Shown here: positions 1 through 12,700 of the stretch, piece after piece
How the letters are laid out: the number at the start of each line of letters is the position of its first letter
Numbering within the stretch: the first letter of the stretch is position 1
Assembly (NCBI GenBank): GCA_001598975.1
Contig: BBXU01002108.1
Location: 1-34,970, forward strand
DNA: 34,970 nt
Reading direction: 5' to 3'
Source of the DNA: Parachlorella kessleri
Taxonomy: Eukaryota > Chlorophyta > Trebouxiophyceae > Chlorellales > Chlorellaceae
The notes under the pieces: generated by a model
The model's input: the letters and a program-made list of their open reading frames with translations, nothing else
Databases searched by the model: none
What the model was told of the DNA's origin: nothing
Program-made: the position numbers and the translations under genes

Positions 1-7
1 ACCGCAG

Positions 8-3000
8 GTACGCAAGCGCAAGTGGGTCAGCTACACTACTGGTGAGGAGCTCTTCGGCCTGCCCCTCACCCAATATCCCGAGCTTGAGCGGACGGAGGAG
101 GAGATTACCCTGCTGGACAAGTTGTACAGGTTCGGGCAATTGACGAAAGGTGGAGGAGTAATTGGATACTGATGCCTGCATGCGCGACCATGGCCCAGCG
201 TCCAACAGCTACTTGGATTTGCTTAGGATGCCCGGTATGCTGGATAAACCATCCCACATTGCTGCAGTCTTTACATCAACGTCATCACGGCAGTGAAGGG
301 TTTTGGCGACTACCTGTGGGTGGACGTGGTGGAAAAGATTGACAGCATGGGGAGTCAGGTCAACGAGTTCCAAAACCTTAGCAAGAAGTTACCCAAGGTC
401 AGCAGCCATGGTGGTGTATTACCCTCTGTTTGTCACGCACTGCATTTCTCATACACAGACTGGTACACTATGTGTTCCTGCACCTTCTGCTGCTGATGAA
501 ATGTGCAACTATGATGGGAGATCCAACTCTCAGGCCGGCTTTTCCTTGCAGGCACTGCGAGACTGGCCTGCGTACAAGGACTGCCGTAAGACCATTGATG
601 ATTTCCTGGAGCTACTACCACTATTCCAGGCCCTCACCCATCCGTCCATCAAGGACAGGTGTGCAGCATGAATCATTTGGTTACCCATGACCCGCCCACC
701 AGCTGCATTTGTAACCGCCGACCAGCTTCTAACGAGTTGAAGTGTACCTCCCGGACCAGTGCGCTGCCCCAGACTCATTGCACATGCTTCTGACACGAAT
801 TATCATCTCAATTGGTCGGAACCTATCCTTGTAGGCATTGGAAGGAGCTCATGCAAGTCACTGGCAGGCAGCTCAACCTAGCAGAGGATGTGTTTAAGCT
901 GCAGCACCTACTGGACCTGCCCTTGCTTGAGCACAGGTACAGAACATGGAGGGTATGAGGGGTTATAGTAGCCACTAGCGCTATGCTTGAAGCCAACAAT
1001 CAGGAGCTATCAGCAAGTTTGTATTCCAGTTGCGATGCTGCATGTGCACTTGCTGGATTGCCTACACACCTCAGCATGCTTTCCCACTACTTTGACGGGC
1101 TGACTGTAGGGACGAGCTGGAAGACCTTTCCAACTCTGCTGTGAAAGAGGAGCAGGTGAGCATTATGCTGGTCCTCCTGGCTGCACTTACTTGGCGTGCG
1201 CTTGTGGTCATTGCCGTGAGTGTCACGGCTGGGAAGAGTGAAGTGTAAGCTTTTGATCACTGTGTCCTGCAGATTGAGCTCAAGCTGGAGTCTGTAGCCA
1301 ACGCCTGGGCTGTGGAGGTGTTCACATTTGCAGAGCACAAGAACAGGGGCCCTGTGATCCTCAAGGTGAATCCCTGCGGGACATCCTTCTAAGATGATAG
1401 CATGCCACCGGGGATGAGTTGCTCAGCTCTGCTTTCAAACGGGGGTTATAGTACACTGCGCTTCGTGATTCCACCCAACTCCTTGCACCTCCAACATACC
1501 TGTGTGGCTGGCTGCAGCCCTCTGACACGTCCGAGCTCATGGAGCGTCTAGAAGACTCTCTCATGGTTCTTGGCAGCATGGCTACCAACCGCTACTCGCA
1601 GCCCTTCCGCCCTGAGGTTCAGGGCTGGATCAGTAAGCTGTCGACTGTCAGCGAGGTCATTGAGCAGTGGCTGATGACACAAAATATGTGGATGTACATG
1701 GAATCCGTTTTCAGGTAGGGCTGCGGTGGGCATGTAGGCAAGCCGTGTATCCTAAGCACCTCTCCCTGGCCTGCACTTGAAGCTCAACTCATGGCATGTG
1801 CATTGCAATCCTCAGCAACAGCACGCTTCAGCCATGTTCCGTGCAGTGGTGGAGATATTGTTAAGCAGCTGCCCCAGGAGGCCAAGCGCTTCCAGAACAT
1901 CGACAAGAACTTTATGAAGGTTAGTGGCACAAGCTGGCTGCTTTGGCTGCTTCTGGCACTCAGCCGGATGAAGCGTGGCTCCAGTCGGAAGACAGCACTC
2001 CGGCCATGGATTCAAGGATGCGAGCTGGCATTGTTGGCTCCCGTATCTGCTGCAGGTGGTCCAGCATGCCACCGAGACGCAGAAGGTGGTCGCCACCTGT
2101 GTGGGTTCGGAGCTGCTGCGGACTATGCTGCCGCACCTGCTTGAGCAGCTTGAGCTGTGCCAGAAGTCTTTATCCGTATACCTTGGTGAGAAGCATGGCT
2201 GGCGTACAATCATCTTTCGTATGATGCCCTTGAGACCCTGCACCTCCCTTCCTGCAGTGTCGTTCCTCAGTCAGTATGAGAACTGGGGGCTTTTGACGTT
2301 GCAGCCCCACCATGCCTGCCTGTGTGCTGTGCAGAGACCAAGCGCTCCGAATTCCCTCGCTTCTATTTTGTATCAGATCCCACCCTGCTGGAGATCCTGT
2401 CGCTGGGTTCAGACCCACCCTCTGTGGTGCCACACTTTCAGTCTGGTCTCTTTGACTCGCTTAGCAATGTCACCTTTGACAAGGTATGCCAGGCAGACAG
2501 GACCGCAATCAATTACCCGCTACTTGGCCGCGGTTTCCTCCTGAGCAACTTGTGGGCTACCAGATAGGCGTCATGGGCAACCTGTACACGGTTCTTGAGG
2601 TGATTGTGAAGTAATGGGAAGACAGTTTTGATCTGTTCTTGTCGTCACTGCTGAAGGTTGACAAGACTAAGATGCTGGAGATGTTTAGTAGAGAGGGGGA
2701 GAAGGTCAAGTTTGAAAGTCCCGTGGATGCCAAGGGCAACATTGAGGTCTGGCTGCAGCGTCTGGTGGACGGGATGCAGGTGAGCAGACTTGATGGAGAT
2801 GGGGCCGGCATGGGATATCAAACTGAGGCTGAACCTGGAAAAAGAGTACTTCATCTTGACCAGCACCCTTTGTGGAGAGCAAGGGCTGCATGCAGCCACA
2901 GAGGCACAGTCGCAGCAGTTCAAAAGCTGCAATCGTGGCCCTGAATGTTCTCCATGTCTGCAGGGCACCATGAAATCCATCATCAAGCGCGCAGCCAAGG

Positions 3001-3786
3001 AGGTATATGAGCAGGAGCTGGAGCAGTTTGTCTTTGGGCACCCAGCTCAAGTGGCACTGCTCGGCCTCCAGTTCGCCTGGACCGCTGACACCCAGGTCTG
3101 TGTGGCAGGTGCTCTTCCTCCGTTTACATACGTTCCATATCCAAGGCTGCATGCCATGCTTTCTGTTAGCCTCACTTCCAGCGGTGTCTTAGGGTTGACC
3201 CTGTTATATTGTGTATGGATCTTCTGGTCTCGACTACACCAGTTTAGCTGAGTAATTTTGGATGGTTGTGAGGGCAGTAGGACAATCCACACCCTGCTGC
3301 TATTGTAGGCCGCCCTGGTGGTATCCAAAACCGACAAGACAGCGCTCACCAAGGCCATGAAGAAGGCAGACGCCATGCTGCGGCAGCTGGTTCAAATCAC
3401 TCTTCGAACTGACCTGACCAAGATCCAGCGCACCAATTTGGAAACGTGCATCACCGTCCACATGCACCAGAAGGAGGTGGGTGATGTTGCCAGCAGGCCT
3501 GCAGTGTTGTGTGCGACATTTCATGTCAGGGTGAGGGTACTGGCAGCAAGGCCGCATGGAGTTGTCTGTCAGGTGATTGGCCGAGCCGGGGCTCTCAATT
3601 TGTCCACCCTTCCTCCACCCCCAAATGGTGGCTTGCAGTCCACCGAGGACTTGGTGCGGAAGAAAATCAAGGACCCCTCCGACTTTGAGTGGCTTAAGCA
3701 ATGTCGTTTCTACTGGCGTGAGGACCGCGACACTGTCATCATCTCCATCTGTGACGTTGACTTTGAATACAGCTACGAGTACCTAG
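8..3786 (+). other. Dynein heavy chain: tail end and linker (exons 1-14 of window)
   Basis: Exons: 8-129, 268-397, 552-658, 835-936, 1110-1155, 1273-1365, 1518-1714, 1847-1919, 2056-2185, 2335-2483, 2657-2779, 2964-3095, 3309-3476, 3639-3786. The translation aligns with the linker of DNAH5-class chains, including segments such as [28 protein letters not shown] and [12 protein letters not shown]. The linker is the mechanical lever lying across the AAA ring. The exon 8/9 junction gives KNFMK-VVQHA, which aligns to the family without a gap, so no micro-exon is missing there. The acceptor of exon 11 (ctgaag, 2656) is less usual than the common tgcag. Confidence 0.85.
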
Positions 3787-6700
3787 GTATGTGGCCTGGC
3801 TGGGGCAGCTGTGCCAGAAGCAAGCATTCAGCCCCATTGAACAATGTGCAACACCATATCTGATCTGTGCTGGATGCAAGCAGGTGCAAAGGCCTGTTGT
3901 GATCAACACTGTTGCAGGCGTGAAAGAGAGGTTGGTGATCACCCCGCTGACGGATGTCTGTTACATCACCCTGTCCCAGGCCTTGGGCATGTTCCTAGGT
4001 GAGTGGGCCTTGGCCACGACCACGGCAGCCTTGAGCGGTTCACCGGCACTGCTGCGCCCATACTCATGCTGTATGCATGATGACATTCTACCTACCCTTG
4101 ACATGGCCTTGTCCTGATACTTATGGTTTCTTGACATTAATGAAGGTGGGGCACCTGCTGGGCCTGCCGGCACTGGCAAGACAGAGACCACCAAGGATCT
4201 GGGTAGCACGCTGGGCAAGTATGTGGTGGTCTTCAACTGCAGTGACCAAATGGATTACAAGGGCATGGGCAAGATCTACAAGGGTCTGGCGCAGGTGAAT
4301 ATTTCGGACGTGCGGTGCACAACTTGTGCTTTGCAGTGCGAGTGGCTTGTCTTATGGACGGTGCGGATTGAAGAGCCCCAACAGATTCCTCAAACCATGC
4401 TTGTTGAGCTGACAGAACAAAATCGTGTTCTTGCAGTCCGGCCTGTGGGGCTGCTTTGATGAGTTCAACCGCATCAACCTGGATGTGCTCTCAGTCTGCG
4501 CTCAGCAGGTAAGGCGCTTCTGCTTGCTTGCAAAAGCAGCCGCGCCTCTAAAAAGAACAGGTCCAGGGCAGCTTAGGTCAGTGTTGCACAGCATATCAAC
4601 CTATGTGCCCCGTGCCGCAGGTTTACTGCGTCCTGTCTGCCATCCGTGAGCGCAAGAAGTCATTTGTGTTCACTGATGGCTCCACAGTGTCCCTGGACCC
4701 TCGTGTGGGCTTCTTCATTACCATGAACCCTGGCTACCAGGGTCGGCAGGAGCTGCCTGAAAACCTCAAGGTAAGGAGCCTGATAGACAGCTGAAATTCC
4801 AAGAGACCGCCCCCGCCCCTCACCCTTTCGTTACTGTGTACATTGCTAAATTTTTTTGTCAAACTGGTGCTGGGGTGCTCGATATGCTTGGCTAGCCTGC
4901 ATGGGCATAGGCGCATGGCTCCGTTTCACCAGAGCGCAATTGTAACACGCAGGCCTTGTTCCGTGGGGTTACTATGATGGTGCCAAACAGACAGATCATT
5001 ATGAAGGTTAAGCTGGCTGCTTGCGGGTAAGTGGGAAAATGCAGGGCAGGACGAGTGCGCTTCAGCCACCCTTCGTAGGCCTCTTGTGAGTATGGCACCA
5101 GCCATGCGTGCTTCCCAGTGCCCTGGCTCCAGGTATCGAGCTTGGCGCTGTGCAGGTACCAGGAGAATGACATACTCTCCAAGAAATTTTTCGTCTTGTA
5201 TGGGCTGTGCGAGCAGCAGCTGTCCAAGCAGGCCCACTATGACTTTGGACTACGCAATATCCTTGCTGTGCTGCGCACAGCAGGCGCCTCCAAGCGAGCC
5301 AGTCCTGACAAGTCAGAAGTGTATCTGATGATGAGGACCCTTCGTGACCAGGCAAGTTGTGCCTGTGCCTGTCTTGTGTCCCCCATTGGCGTATGGTGGT
5401 GGCAGTAACCTTGGCTACGATCACCCTTCACACAGGGCTCAGCCCCCCATATACAAGATTTGTCGTTGCTGTGTACCTCGCAGAATATGAGCAAGTTTGT
5501 GGCAGAGGATGTGCCTCTTTTCCTATCTCTTATTGATGATCTCTTCCCGGGCCTCAAAGCCGAGCGCTCCCAGTTCCCCGAGTTCTCCAAGGCGTTGGAG
5601 AAGGTGTGATGCTTCCTGCTAAGTGACAGCTGTGACATTGGTGCTGGCAATGTGTGACAGACTTGCACCAGCCCCCCTTAAGTGCACAGGATCGTGCAAA
5701 TGGAAGGTCATGGTAAGCTGGGGGCTGGCAGCTTGCACGATGCCCGCCTGGAGTCTGAGGCTTTGCACAAGCATCCCAGTTACATGAGTATATGTGTATA
5801 CAATGCCCACCTGCAGGTGGTGGAGTCCAAGGGACTTCAGAAGCATACCAGCTGGATGAATAAATGTGTCCAGCTCTATGAGACCTACCAAGTGCGCCAC
5901 GGCATCATGGTCGTGGGGCCTGCTGGCAGCGGCAAGTCTGCTATTATTGATTGTGTGGCGGGAGCTTTGACAGAGATGGGCAACAAGCACGTGATATGGC
6001 GGATGAACCCCAAGGCCATTACAGCACCACAAATGTTTGGCCGTATGGATGCCGCCACAGGTGACTGGTTGGCGTCTTCATGCACTGGCTTGTCGTGGTC
6101 TCAGCCAGCCAAGAACGCTGCTGGGTGCGAAGTGAGTCAGGAGGATGCATGCCATTCCTGCTTACCACACAAACCTCCAATGCTTCCAAGACTGAGGAAG
6201 TTGAACTGAGACGCGGCACTTGATGCCTGAGTGATCTCTTTGCTTCTTGCCTGGTATATGGGTAAGCGCCCTTAGTGACCCTCGTGAGCATAATTCAAGG
6301 TGTCAAAGTCCAATGCTCAAACATTGGTTTTTGCAGGTGACTGGACGGATGGTATCTTTGCTGTTCTGTGGCGGCGCGCTGCCAAGACCAAGAACCAGTC
6401 CACTCTCATCGTGCTGGATGGCCCCGTTGATGCTATCTGGATTGAGAACCTCAACACGGTAGGCTAAGATTCTACAGGATATCCACCTACACTAGACCTT
6501 TTTGAGCTGCTTCAGCAGAAACGACTGATGGAAGGGTAGGCACATGTCGGCTTAAGCTGTCAGCAACATTGTTCCACCGATTGTGCAGGTGTTGGACGAC
6601 AACAAGGTGCTCACACTGGCAAATGGTGATCGTATCCTCATGACCCCCAGCATGAAGGCAATGTTCGAGCCCGAGAACCTGAACAATGCGTCACCCGCTA

Positions 6701-9700
6701 CAGGTACTGAACTTTCATGGGAATGATGACTGTGGACAAGAGGTCAGGCTGAAGAAGGGCTATGCCACTACACAGCCTGCTCCCACGAGTGCACGTGACC
6801 TGACTAATGCATGCCTGGTGTCCTTGCTGCAGTCTCGCGGGCCGGCATCATTTATGTTTCCGACTCAGAGCTTGGGTGGCAGCCTGTGGTGGCGTCATGG
6901 CTACTTACCCGGCCTGAGAAGGAGGCTGCAGCCCTCAAGCCTTGCTTTGACAAGTTTGTGGACTCTCTGCTGGACTACATTAGGTGAAGCATCACTTGCT
7001 AGGGCAGCTGTGCTTTTGTCAAGCTCCCATCTTCCTGCCAGGCTCGGTTAGACACCCTGTCGCACCGAACAGTGCACTGGCCGCTGACACCAGTCAATGT
7101 ACATCAGGCTTGCTTGAGACCAGCTATAGTGGTGTTTGGCGGATGGGCTCAGTGAGCTTGCTGGTAAGGTGTGCTGCTGTATTCCAAAGCTGTCACCCAG
7201 TAACGCCTACTCCTGCTTGCAGGCTTAATCTAAAACCAGTGATGCACAACGAGAGCGTCAACCAGGTGCAGACGCTCCTCACTCTCCTAACTGGCATCCT
7301 AAAGCCCATAACTGGTGATGCCTCCGCACCCTCAGCCGCCGTCCTTGCGCCGGACCACTATGAGCGCATCTTCATCTACTGCCTGGCCTGGTCCTTGGGC
7401 GGCCTACTGGACACCAAGGATAGGGTGCTGTTTGATGCCCACTTGCGTACCCTGACGAGCCAAGCGCCCAAGCAGGTGCGAGGAGAGCAGGTTTGCAGGT
7501 GCAACCTGGGCGCACATGTCAGTGGCAAGAAGCTGGGGCTAGAATCTGAGTGTTACGTGTAGCACACACCTGATAGAGGCGGAAGGGCCACGCCTAGCTA
7601 TAGAAGGATATCAAGACGTCTGAACCACTGTTACTGCTATAGGCCGAAGGTGACACGGTCTTTGAGTACTTGGTCAATGAGCAGTCGGGCAAGTGGCAGC
7701 ACTGGCGTGAGCGCATCCCCACCTGGGAGTACCCCCGGGGTGTGGAAAAGCCCAAGTTCACCCAACTGGTCATCCCCACCCTGGACTCAGTCCGTTATGA
7801 AAAGCTGTTATCACTGGTACACTCTGTGGGCAAAGCGTCACTGGTAAGTACAGCGACGCTGGTGTGCTTCCATGGTCACATTTCCCTTGTTTGTGTTTTG
7901 AGGAGTGCAAATCAGGATGGAGCCAACCTCTGGTCCATACCATGCTTTAACACTGTGCTGCTTGGTTGCAGTTGGTTGGCGGTCCTGGTACCGCCAAAAC
8001 CAGCACTATCCAACAGTTCCTAGGGCGCTTTAGCAAGGAAGACTTCTCGTCCAAGACTATTACCTTCTCTTACTTGACCACCCCGCTGATCTTCCAGCGC
8101 TCTGTGGAGGTAAACTTATAAGTTGGCAACATGTTCTGGCTTCCTCATAGCAGGCCTGCATGGCACATGCGGATTGGAGGGCACTACTCAATAGGTGAGA
8201 AAGCCAAGCCTGTCTGCAGGGAGCTGTTGAGAAGCGGCAGGGGCGCACATTTGGCCCACCTGGTAACAGGATTATGACCATCTTCGTGGATGATATCTCC
8301 ATGCCAGCTATCAACGAGTGGGGCGACCAGGCAAGCAGTTCTAGTGGGCTTGCACTTAGGTTGCGACTTATCTCTGCTTAGCAAGTGTCTGACCCTAGCT
8401 CTCCAGCCCAGTTTGACTGCTGCATATCTGAGCCACAATGCTTCTGAGCGAGTGCATGGCGGTGGTCTCAAGGCGAGCATTGCATGCCCCACAGGTAACC
8501 AATGAAATTGTCCGCCAGCTCCTTGACCAAGGGGGTTTCTACTCATTGGAGAAGCCTATCGGTGACATGAAGTACATTGTGGATACCAGGTGTGGGTCAC
8601 GCGCAAGCTTGCCAACATCGTTGGCGGGTCCATCAAATGCACTTCCAGTTATGGATGGGCCATACGCCTGCCGGGCTGCAGTGTCTGTACTAGCTTGCCG
8701 GCACTCGAGCTTTCCTCCCCCTTGCAGGTATGTGGCCGCCATGAACGCGCCTGGCGGCGGCAAGAACGACATTCCCAACCGCCTGAAGCGTCAGTTCGCC
8801 ATCTTCAACGTGCCACCTCCCAGCACCGCTGCCATCAACGACATCTTTGGCTCCCTCATGGAGGGCCGGTTTGATGCGTCCTGCTTCAGCGCTGCGGTGA
8901 GAGGACAGCAGCAGACAGATCACCATTACTTTCTGGTGCAAGGGCTGTCGTCAAATATTTGCTTGAAGCATAATGTCAGCCTGCTGCTGTACGCTTGTGA
9001 AGCAGTGAGTAAGTGCTAAGCGGCAGCGTGCATATTTAGTTGCAGGTGGTGGAGGCTGCCAAGAAGCTGGTGCCAGTGACTATGACCCTGTGGAACAAGG
9101 TGCAGTCAAAGATGCTGCCCACACCTGCCAAGTTCCACTACCAGTTCAACATGCGCGACCTGTCCAAGGTGAGAAAGCTATCAAACCGTAAGGTGCTTCC
9201 TACCTGAGTATGCAAACTAGGTAAATCGGGGTGCTGCTGTCAAGGATCGTCAGGGAAGTGCTGTAATTGCCCCCTGTGGTTGAGCTCATTGAACTGAGCT
9301 AGGTGCTTGCAGGTCTTCCAAGGCATAATCTTGGCCCAGCGGGACAGGTTTATGATGCCCTCTGGAGGCCACAGCCTGCCTGCCTTTGGCGGCAAGACTA
9401 CCTCGCCGGAGGGCTACTTACTGGGTCTGTGGGCTCATGAGTGCGAGCGTGTGTTTGCTGACAAGCTGATTAGCAAGGAGGACAAGTCTTGGGTGAAGGC
9501 CACCATCGTCGAGCTGTGCAAGCAGGTGGGTGGGTGGATCACCATGCCCATGCAGCGTACCAGCGCTTTGCCAGCTGGCAGAGAGAAAGAGATTGGTGTG
9601 CTTCCACTCGACGTTGAGTTTGGTCGAGGTCACCGCTGTCCATGTGCCCCTGAAGTTTGCAACTGGCGGCCAGAGCCTGGCCACCCATGTCTAAGCGCGT

Positions 9701-12700
9701 CTACTCCCTGCCTGTTGCAGAACTTCAGCGCGGACTTGTTCGAGCAGACAGCGGAGCCACTGGTGTTTGTAGACTTTCTGCGAGAGCCTAAGGTTGATGA
9801 CAACACTGGCGAGGTGATAGAGTCTAGGCCCAGCTGCTACGAGGCTGTGCCAGGCGGCACCGATGAAACCAGGTGGGCGGCTTGAAAGAGAATACCTTCT
9901 AAACATGGAGAACCGATGAGGATCGATACAGCCACCCCACACAAGGTGTCAGACTTATACACACCCTTCCTAGTAGGGCAGCCATTGTTGTACCGTGTAC
10001 AGCAGAGTGAAAGGGGTTCATTGGCCTCCTGTGTGCAGGCGGCGGGTTGAAGAATTCATGGCCAAGTTTAACGAGGAGAGTAAAGTGCTCAAGCTGGATC
10101 TGGTGTTGTTCCAAGGTAAGTCGGGCTGTGGTGCTGCCGCAGTAGCCGTCAGCCTGTGATGCCCGAGTCTTTATACCTTTTGGGAATTGTTTTTACGGTT
10201 TAGCTGCGCCGCTTGGTTGCTCCTTGTTATTGTGACTCACAACTACAACCTTGCCTTCTGTTACAGATGCTTTGGAGCATCTGGTGCGCATATCACGGCT
10301 GCTCAGCATGGAGCGTGGCAGCGCGCTGTTGGTGGGGGTGGGCGGCTCTGGCAAACAGTCATTGGCACGCCTAGCAGCCTACATCGCTGGGGCATTCACA
10401 TTCCAGATCACTATTACTAAGACATACAATATCTCAAACCTGCTGGAAGACATCAAGGCAAGTTGAAGTGCACGTCATGACATACAGTGGGTTTACTGTG
10501 GGTTTGAGTGCGCGTGCCTGCAGAGCCTTGCGGCAAGTTAACTGGGGCTCATTCTCGTCTGCTCACTCTTCAGGCAACTTTGTTCGGAGCTCATGTTCTG
10601 ACTGCGATTTGCAGTTTGTTTGTATTTTAAGGGTGAGTACCTTTCAACTCACTGCAGGGTCTTTACAAGATTGCTGGCCTTAAAGGGCAGCCTGTGTGCT
10701 TCATCTTCACTGACGCTGAGGTCAAGGATGACTCATTCTTGGAATATATCAACCAGCTGCTGATGACCGGTGAGCTGCTGCCCTGTAACAGTATTGTGGT
10801 TCACACTTGATGTGCATGAAGAGGGTTCGTGCCGCTGTAACTTTGGGCTGTGTATTGATACCGGTGGGCCCGGCCGTCTCACAGCAGCAGCTCTGACTGT
10901 TTCGCATCAGGACATGTTTGCAGGAGAGATTGCGGGCCTATTTGCCAAGGACGAGCTGGATGCCATAGTGAATGATATCAGGCCTGCCATGAAGGCCGAA
11001 TGCCCAGGTAACCTTGGCTGGCATCAACTGGCGAAGTGTTAGGCTGCTCCAAAAGAAAGGCCCTAGGTGGTACCTGCAGACCATGCGCTTGACTGATTGG
11101 GCTGGACAAGTGCTGCTTGCTGGGAGTAATGCAGTGGGAGTGTTGCTAACCAAGCAAACACTGCTGCAGGGGTTCCTGACACTTGGGATAATCTGTACAG
11201 CTTCTTCCTCAACCGAGTGCGAGATCGTCTGCATGTCGTCCTCTGCTTCTCACCTGTGGGCAAGAAGTTTAGCCGCTGGGCGCAGCAGGCAAGTTGACAT
11301 GTCTGTCTGGTTGTAAAAGTCTACTTCAGTGCGCCTGGTTGCCAACTGCCTGCGTGGAAAGACCTGCCACCCTCAAGGACTGTTTACGGCTGTTGGACAG
11401 CTTGTTTACGCTGCTTATTTGCCTGCAGTTCCCTGGCCTGATTGCTGGCACAACCATCAACTGGTTCCTGCCCTGGCCCGAGGAGGCCCTGACGGCTGTG
11501 TCTAGCAAGTTCTTGGACTCCTTCCCCATGGAGTGCACTGATGAGGTCAAGCAATCGCTGAAGCGCATGATGGCAGCGGTGCATGATCGGGTCACGGACG
11601 CATGCGAGGTGAGGGCCTAAGCATATGCAAGGGTCAAACAGAGAAGGTGGATAACTTCAAATGGAGATTTCCATGTGAAGTTGCACGTCTCGCTTACCAA
11701 GCAAGGGCTGACTAGCTCATGTTGCAGATCTGTGTTACATTCCAGCAACCCAGGATGCTCTTCCTCATGGTGGTGGAATCTGCTGCGTGGCGCTCATCTA
11801 ATGCAGGAGTATTTTGAGAAGTACCGCCGCCAGGCGCATGTGACACCCAAGTCCTACCTGTCATTCATCAACGGCTACAAGCAGTTGTATGCCAAGAAGT
11901 TGGCAGACAACCGTGCCCTCGCGACGTCGATCAACAGTGGCCTGCAAAAGATGTTTGAGGCCAAGGGCGACGTGAACAGGATGAAGGTGGGCCATCAGCG
12001 TTGGGCTTCAAATGAATCAGGGTACCCGCCCACAGTAGGCTGCTACATGGGGGTTTAGTTGAAGCCCTACTCATGCAGGTTTTGGGCTGGGCGATGGCGA
12101 TTTGTACATAGCAGCCTGTCAAGCATTTCACTTTCAAATGCAGGGAGAGCTTGCCATTAAGAACCAGGAGCTTGCTGTGGCTGCCAAGGAAGCAGAAAAG
12201 CTGCTGCATGAGATTAGCGAGAGCACGGCCATTGCTGAGAAGGAGAAACAGAAGGTGGCTGTGATCGTCGAGGCAGTCACGCGCAAGGTGGGTTGGGCGA
12301 CGCAGTATTTCCATTTCACTTGGGTAGTAAGAGGTAGTAGGACTGCTTTGTCATGTCAGCTGTGTCCTGCGGTCTATACGCCTCTGCTGAAGTCCGCAAG
12401 CCGGCCGTGTGCTTCGCTTATGGCCGCGCTTGCTGCTCCCTGTAGGCTGACGAGATTGCCCTGGTCAAGAGTGAGGCAGAGCAGGACCTGGCCCAGGCCA
12501 AGCCTGCTCTGGATGCTGCCGTGGCAGCTCTCAACTCCATCACACCCAAGGATATCACATCTCTTAAGGCCCTCAAGAATCCACCTGATGTGGTCAAGCG
12601 TATTTTTGATTGTGTGCTGCTGCTAAGGTGGGTATCTGAGCTTAGCGCAAAATTGCTAGTGGTGGAGTTGGTAGCATGTGTGTGCTTGCCAGCACGCCTC

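Noticed and set aside
1920..2055. Possible missed micro-exon between exons 8 and 9 of the dynein gene.
   Set aside because: The spliced product [17 protein letters not shown] aligns with the family without a gap.
11728..11806. Possible extra coding exon before 11807 (open frame reading [12 protein letters not shown]...).
   Set aside because: The family alignment joins DACE directly to [14 protein letters not shown]; adding this stretch would insert residues no dynein has there, and intron length without the extra exon is normal.
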